Source of the DNA: an uncultured Bacteroidota bacterium | GTDB taxonomy: Bacteria > Bacteroidota > Bacteroidia > Flavobacteriales > Schleiferiaceae | Reading direction: 5' to 3' | Assembly: GCA_913057235.1 (NCBI GenBank) | Contig: CAJXNI010000004.1 | Span: 62,001-126,000, forward strand | Length of the DNA: 64,000 nucleotides | Part shown: positions 34,084 to 43,633 of the stretch, in pieces | Layout: every line of letters begins with the position of its first letter | How positions within the stretch are numbered: the stretch's first letter is position 1 | Notes under the pieces: generated by a model | Databases searched by the model: none | Seen by the model: only the letters and a program-made list of their open reading frames with translations | What the model was told of the DNA's origin: nothing | Made by a program: the position numbers and the translations under genes

Positions 34084-34797
34084 ATGCGAGAGATAAACCT
34101 TTCTAAAATCCTTTTTTTAGACATTGAAACCGTAAGCCAGCAAGAGCATTTTGCCGATTTACCCGAAAACTGGCAGCACCTCTGGGATGAAAAAACCCGC
34201 TACCAACGGCAGGAACTTAGTGCCGAAGAGTTCTACCCTCAACGGGCGGCCATCTTGGCTGAGTTTGGCCGGGTAGTTTGCATCTCCTGCGGCTTCTTTA
34301 CGCAAGAACCATCGGGTTTAACCCTACGGGTAAAGAGCTTTTGCGGCCACCAAGAACACGAGCTTTTACAGGCTTTTGCCAGTCTTTTGCAGGATCACGC
34401 CCAAGGCTACAGTCTATGTGCCCATAACGGTAAGGAGTTTGACTTCCCCTACCTGAGCCGCAGAATGCTCATAAACGGCCTCGCTCTGCCGCCTCAATTA
34501 GACACCAGTGGCGCCAAACCCTGGGAGGTGCCGCATTTAGACACTTTAGAAATGTGGAAATTTGGCGACCGTAAGAATTTTACCAGCCTGAAATTGCTGG
34601 CCGCGGCCTTCGGTTTGCCCACGCCTAAAGATGATATTGACGGCAGCCAAGTGGGAGCGGTATACTGGCAAGAAAAAGACCTGGAAAGGATTAGCCGCTA
34701 TTGCGAAAAGGATACCGTTACCTTGGCCCGGGTTTTCCTAAAGCTTACGGGCTTCACTAACTTTGATGATTTTAAAGTGGTTTCCTCTCATGCCTGA
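34084..34797 (+). CDS. DEDD-family 3'-5' exonuclease (PolB-like domain)
   Basis: A 237-residue DnaQ-fold nuclease. Exo I is ILFLDIETVS (Asp, Glu), Exo II lies in LCAHNGKEFDFPYLSRR (Asp), and Exo III has Tyr/Asp in ISRYCEKDTVTLA, so it is of the DEDDy type. It belongs to the group of predicted PolB-associated 3'-5' exonucleases that occur alone in Bacteroidota, probably in DNA repair or RNA turnover. TACTTTG (34061-34067) before the gene may be part of a -7 box. The stop overlaps the next start by 8 bases. Confidence 0.88.
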   Translation: MREINLSKILFLDIETVSQQEHFADLPENWQHLWDEKTRYQRQELSAEEFYPQRAAILAEFGRVVCISCGFFTQEPSGLTLRVKSFCGHQEHELLQAFASLLQDHAQGYSLCAHNGKEFDFPYLSRRMLINGLALPPQLDTSGAKPWEVPHLDTLEMWKFGDRKNFTSLKLLAAAFGLPTPKDDIDGSQVGAVYWQEKDLERISRYCEKDTVTLARVFLKLTGFTNFDDFKVVSSHA

Positions 34798-36454
34798 AAC
34801 TCTCTTAGAGGCGCAAAATTTTTCCGTGCAAGCGGGCGACCAAATTCTGGTGCACCCGCTTAGTTTTACGGTGCAGGCTGGTGAAACACTGGGTATTGTA
34901 GGGGAAAGTGGCAGTGGTAAATCTTTAACCAGCCTAGCCATCATGGGCCTGTTGCCACCCAACTTGCGGGCTAGTGGCCATCTCCTTTTTAAGGCGAAGA
35001 ACCTTCTGAACCTCACCGAAGATCAATTTAGCCCCATGCGCGGCCAGCAAATGGCCATGATTTTTCAGGAGCCCATGAGCGCCCTAAACCCCAGTATCCG
35101 CTGCGGGGCACAGGTGGCCGAAATGCTTCGTCAGCATACCACCCTCAAAGCCACAGCCCGCAAAAAAAAGGTGATAGCCTTATTTGAAGAAGTAGAGTTG
35201 CCCCGCGCCAAACAAATGTACAGGGCCTACCCACACCAACTGAGTGGTGGCCAAAAACAAAGGGTTATGATTGCTATGGCTTTGGCCTGCAAACCCAAGC
35301 TGCTTATTGCCGATGAGCCCACCACCGCTTTAGACGTAAGTGTGCAAGCCGGGATTTTAAAGCTGCTTAAAAAACTGCAGCAAGAGTATGGCATGGCACT
35401 GATTTTCATTAGTCATGATTTGCAAGTGGTGCACCAAGTGGCTGATTCTATTCTGGTGTTGCACCAAGGGCATTTGAAAGAATATGCCTCAGCCCATACC
35501 GTTTTTAATCATCCGCAAGATCCGTACACCAAAGGGCTTTTGGCTTGCCGGCCCACGGCAGATTCGTATGATAAGCGCCTCCCTTTGGTGCGGGACTTTT
35601 TATTAAATGAAAATGCCAGCCGCGAAGTAATTAGCCCCCAGGTAAAAGAGGAGCGCACCTTAAGTCGCTTAAAACAAGCGCCCCTTTTTGAAATTCGTAA
35701 TCTTTCCAAGTTCTTTCAATCGGCTCAGGGGCTTTTTAAAAGCGCTCAGTCTGTGGCCGCGCTCAATCAGGTTTCTTTAGAAGTGTATCCTGGTGAGTCG
35801 CTGGGTTTGGTGGGCGAATCAGGGTCTGGAAAAACCACCTTAGGCCGTTTGTTGGTAGGTCTGGAAAAAGCCAGTGCAGGTGAAATTTTCTACGAAAAAA
35901 TTGATCTGGCAAAAGCCTCCACTGCCCAGTGGCGCAAACTGCACCGCAAAATCCAAATTATTTTTCAAGACCCTTTTGCCTCCTTAAATCCGCGTATGCC
36001 CATCGGTAATGCTATTGCCGAAGTACTGCAAGTGCAACACAAGCGCAGCTCGGCCCAAGCTAAAGAGGAGGCGGAAAGTCTACTGGAAAAAGTGGGTTTG
36101 CTAAAAGAGTACTACGGCCGCTACCCCCATGAATTTAGCGGTGGCCAACGCCAACGTATTGGCATTGCCCGGGCTTTGGCGGTACAACCCGATTTTATTG
36201 TTTGCGATGAATCAGTGAGTGCCCTAGACGTGAGCGTGCAAGCGCAAATTCTCAACCTGCTTAACGACTTGAAAGACGAGTTTGGCTTCACCTACCTGTT
36301 TATTAGCCACGACCTCAATGTGGTCAAATACTTTTGCGACCGCATGGTGGTCTTGCAAGATGGTAAGGTAGTAGAAGCCGGCCTGGCTGAGGATGTGTAC
36401 CGTCAGCCAAAGCAAGAGTACACCCAGAAGTTGATTGCCGCCAGTCAGTTGTAG
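34790..36454 (+). CDS. Double-ATPase ABC protein (DppD-DppF/GsiA type)
   Basis: A 554-residue fusion of two ABC ATPases from the ATG at 34790; the frame to 34763 is longer but overlaps more. The first half has Walker A GESGSGKS, signature LSGGQKQRV and Walker B LLIADEPTTALD. The second half has GESGSGKTTLG, FSGGQRQRIGIARA and FIVCDESVSALD. This matches the fused ATPase of oligopeptide/dipeptide or glutathione importers. The permease and binding-protein genes are not adjacent, so they must lie elsewhere. Substrate unknown. Confidence 0.93.
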   Translation: MPETLLEAQNFSVQAGDQILVHPLSFTVQAGETLGIVGESGSGKSLTSLAIMGLLPPNLRASGHLLFKAKNLLNLTEDQFSPMRGQQMAMIFQEPMSALNPSIRCGAQVAEMLRQHTTLKATARKKKVIALFEEVELPRAKQMYRAYPHQLSGGQKQRVMIAMALACKPKLLIADEPTTALDVSVQAGILKLLKKLQQEYGMALIFISHDLQVVHQVADSILVLHQGHLKEYASAHTVFNHPQDPYTKGLLACRPTADSYDKRLPLVRDFLLNENASREVISPQVKEERTLSRLKQAPLFEIRNLSKFFQSAQGLFKSAQSVAALNQVSLEVYPGESLGLVGESGSGKTTLGRLLVGLEKASAGEIFYEKIDLAKASTAQWRKLHRKIQIIFQDPFASLNPRMPIGNAIAEVLQVQHKRSSAQAKEEAESLLEKVGLLKEYYGRYPHEFSGGQRQRIGIARALAVQPDFIVCDESVSALDVSVQAQILNLLNDLKDEFGFTYLFISHDLNVVKYFCDRMVVLQDGKVVEAGLAEDVYRQPKQEYTQKLIAASQL

Positions 36455-36464
36455 TTTCTTGTTT

Positions 36465-36509
36465 TTGAATCTAAATTTCACATGGCTCTAAAAAAGCGCC
36501 AAGATTCAA
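36465..36509. terminator. Possible bidirectional terminator in a convergent gap
   Basis: TTGAATCT (36465-36472) and AGATTCAA (36502-36509) form an 8-bp inverted repeat with a 29-base loop between two convergent genes. The tract is only moderately T-rich, so this is a weak call. Confidence 0.3.
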
Positions 36510-36543
36510 GTATATTGAAACCTTTCAAAAGGGAAGAAGGGTA

Positions 36544-38046
36544 TTAATCGCGCTTTGAGTAAACCTCGTGTACCATGCCCAAACCTCGGTAATAAGCGTA
36601 ATCCAAAGTGTCCCAATGATGCACCGGAGAGGTTTTAACTAAAACCTGCTTTTGCTGAATCAGGGTATCCCTTAATTCAGGTACACAACCATTGCGCACA
36701 AACACCACTGGTTTCCGAAACATTTTTAGGTAATAATCAAAATAACGCGCTTCTGAGCCTTGGCAGGGCAGGGGGAAAATTAAATCATTCTGCGCACCGG
36801 TTAAATAAGCGTTCCAATAAGTGCTCATAAAGCCCAATTCATTGTCTCCGTTCTCATGCACTAAATGCGCGGCAAAGTCTTTAGACTGGGCGTTCGTGAG
36901 CCGGTCTTCAAAATTAAAGCTGTGCTTCTCAATAAAAATTAGGCTTGCCAACAGATGCGCCAATAGGTACAATCCCAAAGCGGTTTGCGCCATTCTTTGA
37001 ACTGGTTGGCCTTGCCATTTTTTAAAGACCTCTTGCCAGACCGCTAAAAAAGCCAAGAGTAAAAAGAAAAAGGCGGGCACAAAATAATTGAAGGGCCTAC
37101 TCATGAAAACCGCCCAGGCGGAAATGACTACAGCTACGACTGTCCCTCCGGCCGTAAGGACCGAAAACAGGAAGAAGCGATTTTGAACTAAGCTGCGCCA
37201 GGGTGCCACTACTCCAAGCACCCCCACTTGAATAATAAGCACATAGGCCAAAAATGAATTGTAGGGTTTATTCCCGGCAAACTGAAGAACCTCTCCCAAA
37301 TGATGGGCATAAATAGTTACCGTCTCTTGAATTTGCGGCCAAGAAGCCACCGTTTGCTGATAGGGAGCCAGGTGGTGCGCAGTAGCCTTAGCGTAATACA
37401 AAAAGCCTGCGCTGAAGAGTACCCCCAGCGTGAAAAACAAAGCATGCTTTTTTAAGAGCGGGCGGTAAAAACGCGGGTAGCAGAGGGCAAAAGCTATGAT
37501 TCCCACCAAGGCTAGTTCAGAACTCCACAGAGCCAAACCCATCAGCACGGGTAAGAGCATGGCCTGCCAGCGCCTAGCAAGCTTGGTGCTTAGCGGCAAG
37601 GCTAAGAAAGCGGCCGTAAAAAAGTGATGGGCCAAATAGGGATGGCCAATCATCACTTGCATTAAAAAAGGGTAAATGGGCAGAAATAGGATGAGCGCCA
37701 TCGCCAGCTTAAACCAAGCATGGCTAAAGTGTTTTTGCAAAAAATAGAAAGTGCTTAAGATTACCAAAAGTTGACTGATGGATGCCGCCCACAAAGAGGG
37801 GATGCCTAAATTCTGCAGGGGGGCGGCCAGCATGGGAATAAAACTCCCCAAGCGATCTTGCCCCCAGTAATAGAGGTTTTCATCCAACTGAAACTTACGC
37901 GCCATTAAGGCGTGTATGGCGTGATCTGAATTGAGACCTTTAAAATTGATGGCCCAGAAATAATAGAGGAACAATCCTAAGATAAGCACGCCCAAAAGCA
38001 GAGAGAGTATTACGCTGAGTGGTTGATTCGTAAGGCGTTTGGCCAC
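36544..38046 (-). CDS. Polytopic membrane protein, possible glycosyltransferase
   Basis: A 500-residue protein with about eleven hydrophobic helices and a soluble C-terminus of about 110 residues. The first external loop (NFKGLNSDHAIHALMARKFQ) has the D-H placed after helix 1, as in GT-C fold glycosyltransferases. No exact family is recognised. It lies 6 bases after the 38053 gene, so the pair is cotranscribed and probably acts on lipid-linked sugars. It is the last gene of the long leftward run from ricT. Confidence 0.72.
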   Translation of the reverse strand: MAKRLTNQPLSVILSLLLGVLILGLFLYYFWAINFKGLNSDHAIHALMARKFQLDENLYYWGQDRLGSFIPMLAAPLQNLGIPSLWAASISQLLVILSTFYFLQKHFSHAWFKLAMALILFLPIYPFLMQVMIGHPYLAHHFFTAAFLALPLSTKLARRWQAMLLPVLMGLALWSSELALVGIIAFALCYPRFYRPLLKKHALFFTLGVLFSAGFLYYAKATAHHLAPYQQTVASWPQIQETVTIYAHHLGEVLQFAGNKPYNSFLAYVLIIQVGVLGVVAPWRSLVQNRFFLFSVLTAGGTVVAVVISAWAVFMSRPFNYFVPAFFFLLLAFLAVWQEVFKKWQGQPVQRMAQTALGLYLLAHLLASLIFIEKHSFNFEDRLTNAQSKDFAAHLVHENGDNELGFMSTYWNAYLTGAQNDLIFPLPCQGSEARYFDYYLKMFRKPVVFVRNGCVPELRDTLIQQKQVLVKTSPVHHWDTLDYAYYRGLGMVHEVYSKRD

Positions 38047-38052
38047 AGCAAA

Positions 38053-39414
38053 CTAATTTACATTCTTATTTTGCTTAGCCGCTTCGTAATCGGGGGGATC
38101 TGTGAGTTGATTGTAGTTCTCAACAAAGTGATCCTTAAAAAACTGCGCCCAAAACAGCTCTTTGCTCATGCTATCCCAATGAAAAATCTGGCTTTTGTAT
38201 TGCTTATTCATAAAGATACTCCAACCGGTTACAAACACCAAGGCGGCTATGGCCGGAGCTTTCCAGTACACCTTTAAGCCAGACACAGCTTGCAGAGTGG
38301 CGGCCAAAGCCAGGGCCATTAAGGGTAAAAACTCAATCATAGGGCGGGCGCCAAAACCACCGCCATACCACCAACACCACCAGCTAAAGGTTACCCAACT
38401 GGCCGCCAAAACGGTTAGCACCATGCCCAACACTAAAGGGCGCTTGGCGCGATGGCGGGCCAGCAGAATAAAACCGGGCAGGCTGAACCACAAGATAGGG
38501 GCGTACACAAACCAGCCTTTACGGTAGCTGAAATAACCCTTCCAAATTTCGGGGTCGTGGAAGAAAAAGCTTTCATCATTGTAGCTGTACACTACCCAGT
38601 TTCCGGTAGCGTAGTGCCAGTAAAACAATTGCGGACTGATCATCAGCGCCCCTAACACCCCCGCCAGCAACAGGTGGGGTGCCATGGTTTTGAGCGTGGG
38701 CCTCTTTCGGCTGAAAAGCCAATAAGCTACTGGAAAGAGCAGTACTAAAATATCAGTGGGTCTGATGAGCGTGAGTAAGCCGGAAGCCAGGCCAATGAGG
38801 GCGGCCAGAGCCCAGCGAGGTTTATTAAAATATTTGAAAAAGGCCCAGAGAATCAAGCTTACTAAAAAGAAGTTGTAGGCGTGGGTCATAGGCTCTACAA
38901 AGCTGTAATAGGGTAAATTGGAGCCACAGTAGATGAGAATCACACCCAGCACCGCTATCCAGGGGCTGAAAAAACGCTGCAAGACCATCCGTAAAAAGTG
39001 CAAACCCCAAAGTGTAAAAAAGAGGGCACTTAAAAGCAATGCAAAACGATAGGGCACACTAAAACCATCGGCTGGAAAAGCCTGCGAATTGGTGGCAAAA
39101 AGATGCGCACCCACAAAAAACGGACTGTACAAAAAGGCCAGCCCGCTGGTCATTTTTAAATAGTTATTGCCAGCGGTGTCAGTATTTAAATAGAACTGTC
39201 GTTTGGCCCACTCATCAGTACTGATGTTTTCAAATTTTAAATCATCATAAATGAAAATAGCGGGCAGGTAGGCGTAGTAAATAGTTACGTCCCATTCAAT
39301 AACCTGCTTTTTTTCCCAGTAACGTGAAAAGCTAAATATAACTAGACAAACCAGTACCAGTAAGGCAAACAGAGCGTTAGTTTGCCTTTTCATTTTAGGG
39401 GTAGCTCTAGACAA
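38053..39414 (-). CDS. Polytopic membrane protein, GT39-like
   Basis: A 453-residue protein with about ten membrane helices. The loop after helix 1 carries WDVTIYYAYLPAIFIYDDL, a D-x-x-x-Y pattern similar to the catalytic first loop of GT-C/GT39-like glycosyltransferases. It starts 12 bases after the scoB stop and precedes a second similar gene by 6 bases. A role in attaching sugars at the outer face of the inner membrane is likely but not proven. Confidence 0.72.
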   Translation of the reverse strand: MSRATPKMKRQTNALFALLVLVCLVIFSFSRYWEKKQVIEWDVTIYYAYLPAIFIYDDLKFENISTDEWAKRQFYLNTDTAGNNYLKMTSGLAFLYSPFFVGAHLFATNSQAFPADGFSVPYRFALLLSALFFTLWGLHFLRMVLQRFFSPWIAVLGVILIYCGSNLPYYSFVEPMTHAYNFFLVSLILWAFFKYFNKPRWALAALIGLASGLLTLIRPTDILVLLFPVAYWLFSRKRPTLKTMAPHLLLAGVLGALMISPQLFYWHYATGNWVVYSYNDESFFFHDPEIWKGYFSYRKGWFVYAPILWFSLPGFILLARHRAKRPLVLGMVLTVLAASWVTFSWWCWWYGGGFGARPMIEFLPLMALALAATLQAVSGLKVYWKAPAIAALVFVTGWSIFMNKQYKSQIFHWDSMSKELFWAQFFKDHFVENYNQLTDPPDYEAAKQNKNVN

Positions 39415-39426
39415 GGCTTCCGCGGT

Positions 39427-40080
39427 TTAAAGCTTCATTTCAGGCACATCGCCATCTACGATCAGCTTCCCCTCGGTAGCGGCTTGAATTTCCTCTACGC
39501 CTACGCCTGGTGCGCGCTCCATTAAGTGAAAGGCATTGTCTTTTACCTCCAGCACGGCCAGGTTGGTCACAATTTTTTTCACACAGTTTACCCCGGTTAA
39601 GGGTAAAGTACATTTGGTCAGAAGCTTGCTGTCGCCTTTTTTGTTGGTGTGCATCATGGCCACAATAATATTCTCGGCACTGGCCACTAAATCCATGGCG
39701 CCCCCCATGCCTTTAACCATTTTACCAGGAATTTTCCAGTTGGCAATGTCGCCATTCTGGGCTACCTCCATGGCGCCCAGCACCGTCATTTGTACGTGTT
39801 GCCCACGAATCATGGCAAAGCTGGTGCTGCTGTTAAAAAAAGCGGCTCCCGGTTGGGCGGTAATGGTTTGCTTACCGGCATTGATTAAATCGGCATCTTC
39901 CTCTCCCTCAAAGGGGAAAGGCCCCATGCCTAAAATGCCGTTCTCACTTTGAAACTCTACCGAAATACCTTCGGGAATGTAATTGGCTACTAAGGTGGGA
40001 ATACCAATCCCCAGGTTTACGTAGTAGCCGTCTTCCATTTCTTGGGCAATGCGTTGGGCGATTTGTTCTTTTGTTAGCAT
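39427..40080 (-). CDS. scoB: 3-oxoacid CoA-transferase subunit B
   Basis: A 217-residue beta subunit of the succinyl-CoA:3-ketoacid (acetoacetate) CoA-transferase. Family motifs: YYVNLGIGIPTLVANYIPEG, the active-site Glu in FQSENGILGMGPFP, and GAMDLVASAENIIVAM. With subunit A it moves CoA between succinate and acetoacetate in ketone body or amino acid breakdown. The two subunit genes are normally adjacent but are here separated by the gene at 40145. Confidence 0.95.
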   Translation of the reverse strand: MLTKEQIAQRIAQEMEDGYYVNLGIGIPTLVANYIPEGISVEFQSENGILGMGPFPFEGEEDADLINAGKQTITAQPGAAFFNSSTSFAMIRGQHVQMTVLGAMEVAQNGDIANWKIPGKMVKGMGGAMDLVASAENIIVAMMHTNKKGDSKLLTKCTLPLTGVNCVKKIVTNLAVLEVKDNAFHLMERAPGVGVEEIQAATEGKLIVDGDVPEMKL

Positions 40081-40104
40081 ACTTTGTATTTTGTTAGATG
40101 ATTG

Positions 40105-40125
40105 ATGACCGATGACCGGTGCATT
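40105..40125. repeat. GATGACCG repeat flanking the four-helix-bundle gene (downstream side)
   Basis: GATGACCGATGACCGG repeats a GATGACC unit, with a partly similar ATGACCGCTG unit on the other side of the inserted gene (opposite strand). Such units may be the edges of an inserted cassette. Confidence 0.4.
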
Positions 40126-40144
40126 TTATCTTCAATTCCTATAA

Positions 40145-40504
40145 CTAATTTTTAATGCTGCTCTTAAGAGCTGAAAGTTTATTGGTAATTTTAAAGCACT
40201 CTTTATAATGCTGGTCAAATTTATCTTTATCAATGTATCCCCGTCTTTTGGCCTTTATTAAACAGGTAGCTGTTTCAGCTGCGGAACGTATGGCATAGGA
40301 CAAGAATCTTCTGAACTCTGGTCCGGTTTGTCCAATACATCCCTCCGCAATATTTAATGCAATAGAGTCTGCGGCTCTAGTAATTTGAGAAGTTAAGTTG
40401 TAAAGTTCGCTTTTGGGAAAAGTCTTTGAATCAGCAACGATTTCCTCAGCAAAATCCATGGCCAAATGCCAAACCTCTAATTTTTCAAATTTAAAATAGG
40501 TCAT
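40145..40504 (-). CDS. Four-helix-bundle protein (23S rRNA intervening-sequence type)
   Basis: A 119-residue all-helical protein from the ATG at 40504 (MTYFKFEKLEVWHLAMDFAE); an upstream ATG at 40540 is less likely. Family motifs: FEKLEVWHLAMD, LTSQITRAADSIALNIAEG and FRRFLSYAIRSAAE. The family was named from ORFs inside 23S rRNA intervening sequences, but in Bacteroidota it is scattered between genes and flanked by short repeats. Its function is unknown. Here it sits between scoA and scoB, with repeat units on both sides. Confidence 0.88.
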   Translation of the reverse strand: MTYFKFEKLEVWHLAMDFAEEIVADSKTFPKSELYNLTSQITRAADSIALNIAEGCIGQTGPEFRRFLSYAIRSAAETATCLIKAKRRGYIDKDKFDQHYKECFKITNKLSALKSSIKN

Positions 40505-40540
40505 CTTAAACTCTATTGGTTTGTAGACTCCACCTTTCAA

Positions 40541-40566
40541 CAGCGGTCAGCTAACAGCGGTCATCC
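40541..40566 (-). repeat. GATGACCGCTGTTAGCTGACCGCTGTTG repeat at the scoA/insert boundary
   Basis: On the minus strand the unit GACCGCTGTTRGCT occurs twice in tandem, and the TGA of scoA lies inside it. It marks the upstream edge of the inserted four-helix-bundle gene. Confidence 0.55.
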
Positions 40567-41271
40567 AGCATCTTCCCGCTGCCTCACCGTTCTTTGCTCT
40601 ATTCGCTTCTCATAGTTGGTGCCCTTAAAAATGCGTTGGACAAAAATGCCCGGGGTATGGATTTCATTGGGGTCTAAGGTGCCTACGGGTACTAACTCTT
40701 CTACCTCGGCTACGGTTACTTTTCCGGCCATGGCCATGAGTGGATTGAAGTTACGGGCTGTACCCTTAAAAATGAGATTGCCTGTTTCATCGCCCTTCCA
40801 GGCTTTTACAAAGGCAAAATCAGCTTCAAAGGCATGTTCTAAAATATGGGGCTTGCCCTTGAACCAGCGTACTTCTTTACCCAGGGCTACTTCTGTGCCG
40901 TAGCCGGCCGGAGTGTAAAAGGCGGGAATGCCCGCTCCCGCAGCCCGGCAGCGTTCGGCCAAAGTGCCTTGCGGTACCAATTCCACGTCAAGCACGCCAC
41001 TGAGCATTTGCTTTTCAAAAAGGTCATTTTCACCCACGTAAGAGCTAATCATTTTTTTGATTTGCCGGGTTTGCAAAAGCAGCCCCAGGCCAAAATCATC
41101 TACACCCGCGTTGTTACTAATGCAGGTTAAATTTTTAGCTCCGTTTGCCCGGATGGCGCTGATGGCATTTTCGGGAATACCACACAAGCCAAAGCCCCCT
41201 AGCATCAGGGTCATATCGTCTTGCAGGCCTTGTACGGCCGCGTTAGCGTTTTCAACAACTTTAGAAATCAT
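40561..41271 (-). CDS. scoA: 3-oxoacid CoA-transferase subunit A
   Basis: A 236-residue alpha subunit. It has the CoA-binding motif [15 protein letters not shown] near residue 23 and family motifs [33 protein letters not shown] and [15 protein letters not shown]. It forms the enzyme with scoB at 39427. The protein ends [10 protein letters not shown], with the last codons and the stop inside a short repeat. Family members usually end near RTV plus one or two residues, so the tail was probably replaced when the four-helix-bundle cassette inserted. Catalytic residues are in subunit B and are unaffected. Confidence 0.94.
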   Translation of the reverse strand: MISKVVENANAAVQGLQDDMTLMLGGFGLCGIPENAISAIRANGAKNLTCISNNAGVDDFGLGLLLQTRQIKKMISSYVGENDLFEKQMLSGVLDVELVPQGTLAERCRAAGAGIPAFYTPAGYGTEVALGKEVRWFKGKPHILEHAFEADFAFVKAWKGDETGNLIFKGTARNFNPLMAMAGKVTVAEVEELVPVGTLDPNEIHTPGIFVQRIFKGTNYEKRIEQRTVRQREDAG

Positions 41272-41308
41272 AGTCTTTTCAATGCTTTAAATTCTAAGTT
41301 AAAAATTC

Positions 41309-43633
41309 TTAGTAGTTAAACTGGTTTTGCGCCTCATTGCTAAACTCAGGATCAGTAGCGGTTTGGCTGGCCTTGTAGCGTTCGCAGTTCAGCTCAATGC
41401 TTAATTCCTGATCGGGTTTGGGAAAATCTTCTTTGCTGATGTTCAGTTCAGGATCAGCATAGCATTTTTCCATGAACAGTGCCCAAACCGGGAGAGCTAC
41501 CGTGGCGCCTTGTCCGTAGTAGGTGGCACCAAAGTGGGCGGCCCGGTCTTCACAGCCACTCCACACTCCGGTAATTAAATTGGGAACCGCCCCCATAAAC
41601 CAACCGTCTGAATTGTTTTGCGTGGTGCCGGTTTTACCAGCAATGGGGTTTTTAAAATCCCAGGGAAAGCCCGTCACCACATCATTCATGTAGCGACCAT
41701 AACCCGCACGCAAACGGATGCCCGTTCCTCCTTGTACGGTGGTTACCCCTTTGAGTAAATCCAACACCACATAAGCGTCTTCTTCATTGAGCACTTCGTT
41801 GGTTTTAGGCGTAAATTCTTGCAGCACCACGCCATTTTTGTCCTCTATCCGGGTAACCGTAATGGGCTGGGTGTACACGCCTTTATTCACAAAGGTGGTG
41901 TAGCTGCCTACCATTTCATACACCGAAAGGTCTACCGAGCCCAGGGCAATAGATGGCTGCACCGGAACCTCAGCTTCTACGCCCATTTCCTTCATGAGCC
42001 GCACTACCGGCTCAGGGCCGATTTGTTTCATTAAAAAGGTGGTTACGGTGTTTTTACTTTTGGCCAAAGCCTCTTTGAGGGTAAGCACCCCACCGTATTC
42101 ATTATCGGAGTTTTCTGGACACCAATCTTTGAGAATGCCAAACTTTCCTTTTTCAATGCAGGTGCGCACGTTGGGTACCTCAAAGCAGGGCGAGTAATGT
42201 TTTTGCTTAATGGCGGTACTGTACACAAAGGGCTTAAAAGTAGAACCTACCTGCCGTCTGCCCTGCTTTACGTGGTCGTACTTGAAATGCTCATAATTGA
42301 TGCCTCCCACCCAGGCCTTTACAAAACCGGTTTGCGGCTCTACCGACATCATGCCACTTTGGTAAAAGTGTTTGTAGTAGCGAATGGAGTCCATGGGAGA
42401 CATCACGGTATCAATGTCTCCTTCCCAAGCAAAAACCGACATCTGCACAGGCGTATTAAAGATCCGCTCAATGCTGTCGGCACTGAGTCCTTGCCGTTTT
42501 AAATTGCGGTAGCGCTCACTACGTTTCATGGCGCGCTTTAGGATGCTGTTAATTTCATCTTGACTCACCCGGTGGAAAGGAGCGTATTTTCGGTTTTTTT
42601 CCATTTTAAAGAACACCCGCTGCAAATTGCTGATGTGCTCCTGCACGGCTTCTTCGGCATAGCGCTGCATGCGCGAGTCAATGGTGGTGTATATTTTTAA
42701 GCCATCGGTGTACAAATTGTAGGGCTCGCCATCAGGCTTAGGGTTGGCCTTAATCCAGTCTTTCATGTAGGCGCGCAGGTATTCCCTAAAATAAGGGGCC
42801 TGGCCTTCCAGGTGGTTTTGCCTTTTAAACTGTAGTTCAATTTCCAGCTCTTTAAGGCTGTCGTACTCCGTTTCTGTAATCATTTGGTTGCGCAGCATTT
42901 GGTAAAAAACGGTATTTCTGCGCTTGAGCATTAACTCGGGGTTGATGCGCGGGTTGTAAATACTGGGGTTTTTAACCATGCCCACCAACACAGCCGCTTC
43001 TTCAATCTTAAGGCTATCGGGTGATTTGTTAAAGTAAATGGCGGCAGCCGAGTTGATGCCATCGGCCTGGTAGAGAAAATCAATTTGATTGAAGTACATC
43101 ACAATAATTTCCTCTTTGGTGTAGTGCCTTTCCAAGCGCACGGCAATCACCCACTCCTTTAATTTTTGCGGAATGCGCTCCCAAATGCTGCTGGCCGTTT
43201 CGGTAAAAAGTTGCTTGGCCAGCTGCTGGGTAATGGTACTTCCTCCCCCTGCTTGCCCCAGGGTACCAATGGCACGGGCAATGGCCCAAAAATCAATACC
43301 ACTGTGCTCGTAGTAGCGCTCATCTTCGGTGGCCACCAAGGCGTTGACCAAATGGGGTGAAAGCTCGTCATACTCCGCATGGGTGCGATTGTCCAGGTAA
43401 AATTTACCCAGTAATTCCCCGTCAGCGGTAATGATTTGGCTGGCCAGGTTGCTGCGCGGGTTTTCGATTTCAGCAAAGCTGGGTAGTTTACCAAAAGCAC
43501 CTAAACCCGCTAAAAGCAGGGCCAGAAAAGCACCCAGCGCAGCTAAGACCAGTAAAAGCCAAAAGCGTTTTACCAGCTTAGAGTAATCTTTTTTTTGGGC
43601 AGCTTTTTTCTTAGTTGTTTTCTTCTTTGCCAT
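41309..43633 (-). CDS. Class A penicillin-binding protein 1A
   Basis: A 774-residue bifunctional peptidoglycan synthase. A lysine-rich cytosolic start and membrane helix (about 24-46) are followed by a GT51 transglycosylase domain with the catalytic Glu in ATEDERYYEHSGID and QAGGGSTITQQLAKQLF. A transpeptidase domain follows, with the SxxK serine in GSTFKPFVYS, SKNT as SxN (AKSKNTVTTFLM) and KTGTT as KTG. Active in septal and lateral wall synthesis. It overlaps gldH by 23 bases. Confidence 0.95.
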   Translation of the reverse strand: MAKKKTTKKKAAQKKDYSKLVKRFWLLLVLAALGAFLALLLAGLGAFGKLPSFAEIENPRSNLASQIITADGELLGKFYLDNRTHAEYDELSPHLVNALVATEDERYYEHSGIDFWAIARAIGTLGQAGGGSTITQQLAKQLFTETASSIWERIPQKLKEWVIAVRLERHYTKEEIIVMYFNQIDFLYQADGINSAAAIYFNKSPDSLKIEEAAVLVGMVKNPSIYNPRINPELMLKRRNTVFYQMLRNQMITETEYDSLKELEIELQFKRQNHLEGQAPYFREYLRAYMKDWIKANPKPDGEPYNLYTDGLKIYTTIDSRMQRYAEEAVQEHISNLQRVFFKMEKNRKYAPFHRVSQDEINSILKRAMKRSERYRNLKRQGLSADSIERIFNTPVQMSVFAWEGDIDTVMSPMDSIRYYKHFYQSGMMSVEPQTGFVKAWVGGINYEHFKYDHVKQGRRQVGSTFKPFVYSTAIKQKHYSPCFEVPNVRTCIEKGKFGILKDWCPENSDNEYGGVLTLKEALAKSKNTVTTFLMKQIGPEPVVRLMKEMGVEAEVPVQPSIALGSVDLSVYEMVGSYTTFVNKGVYTQPITVTRIEDKNGVVLQEFTPKTNEVLNEEDAYVVLDLLKGVTTVQGGTGIRLRAGYGRYMNDVVTGFPWDFKNPIAGKTGTTQNNSDGWFMGAVPNLITGVWSGCEDRAAHFGATYYGQGATVALPVWALFMEKCYADPELNISKEDFPKPDQELSIELNCERYKASQTATDPEFSNEAQNQFNY

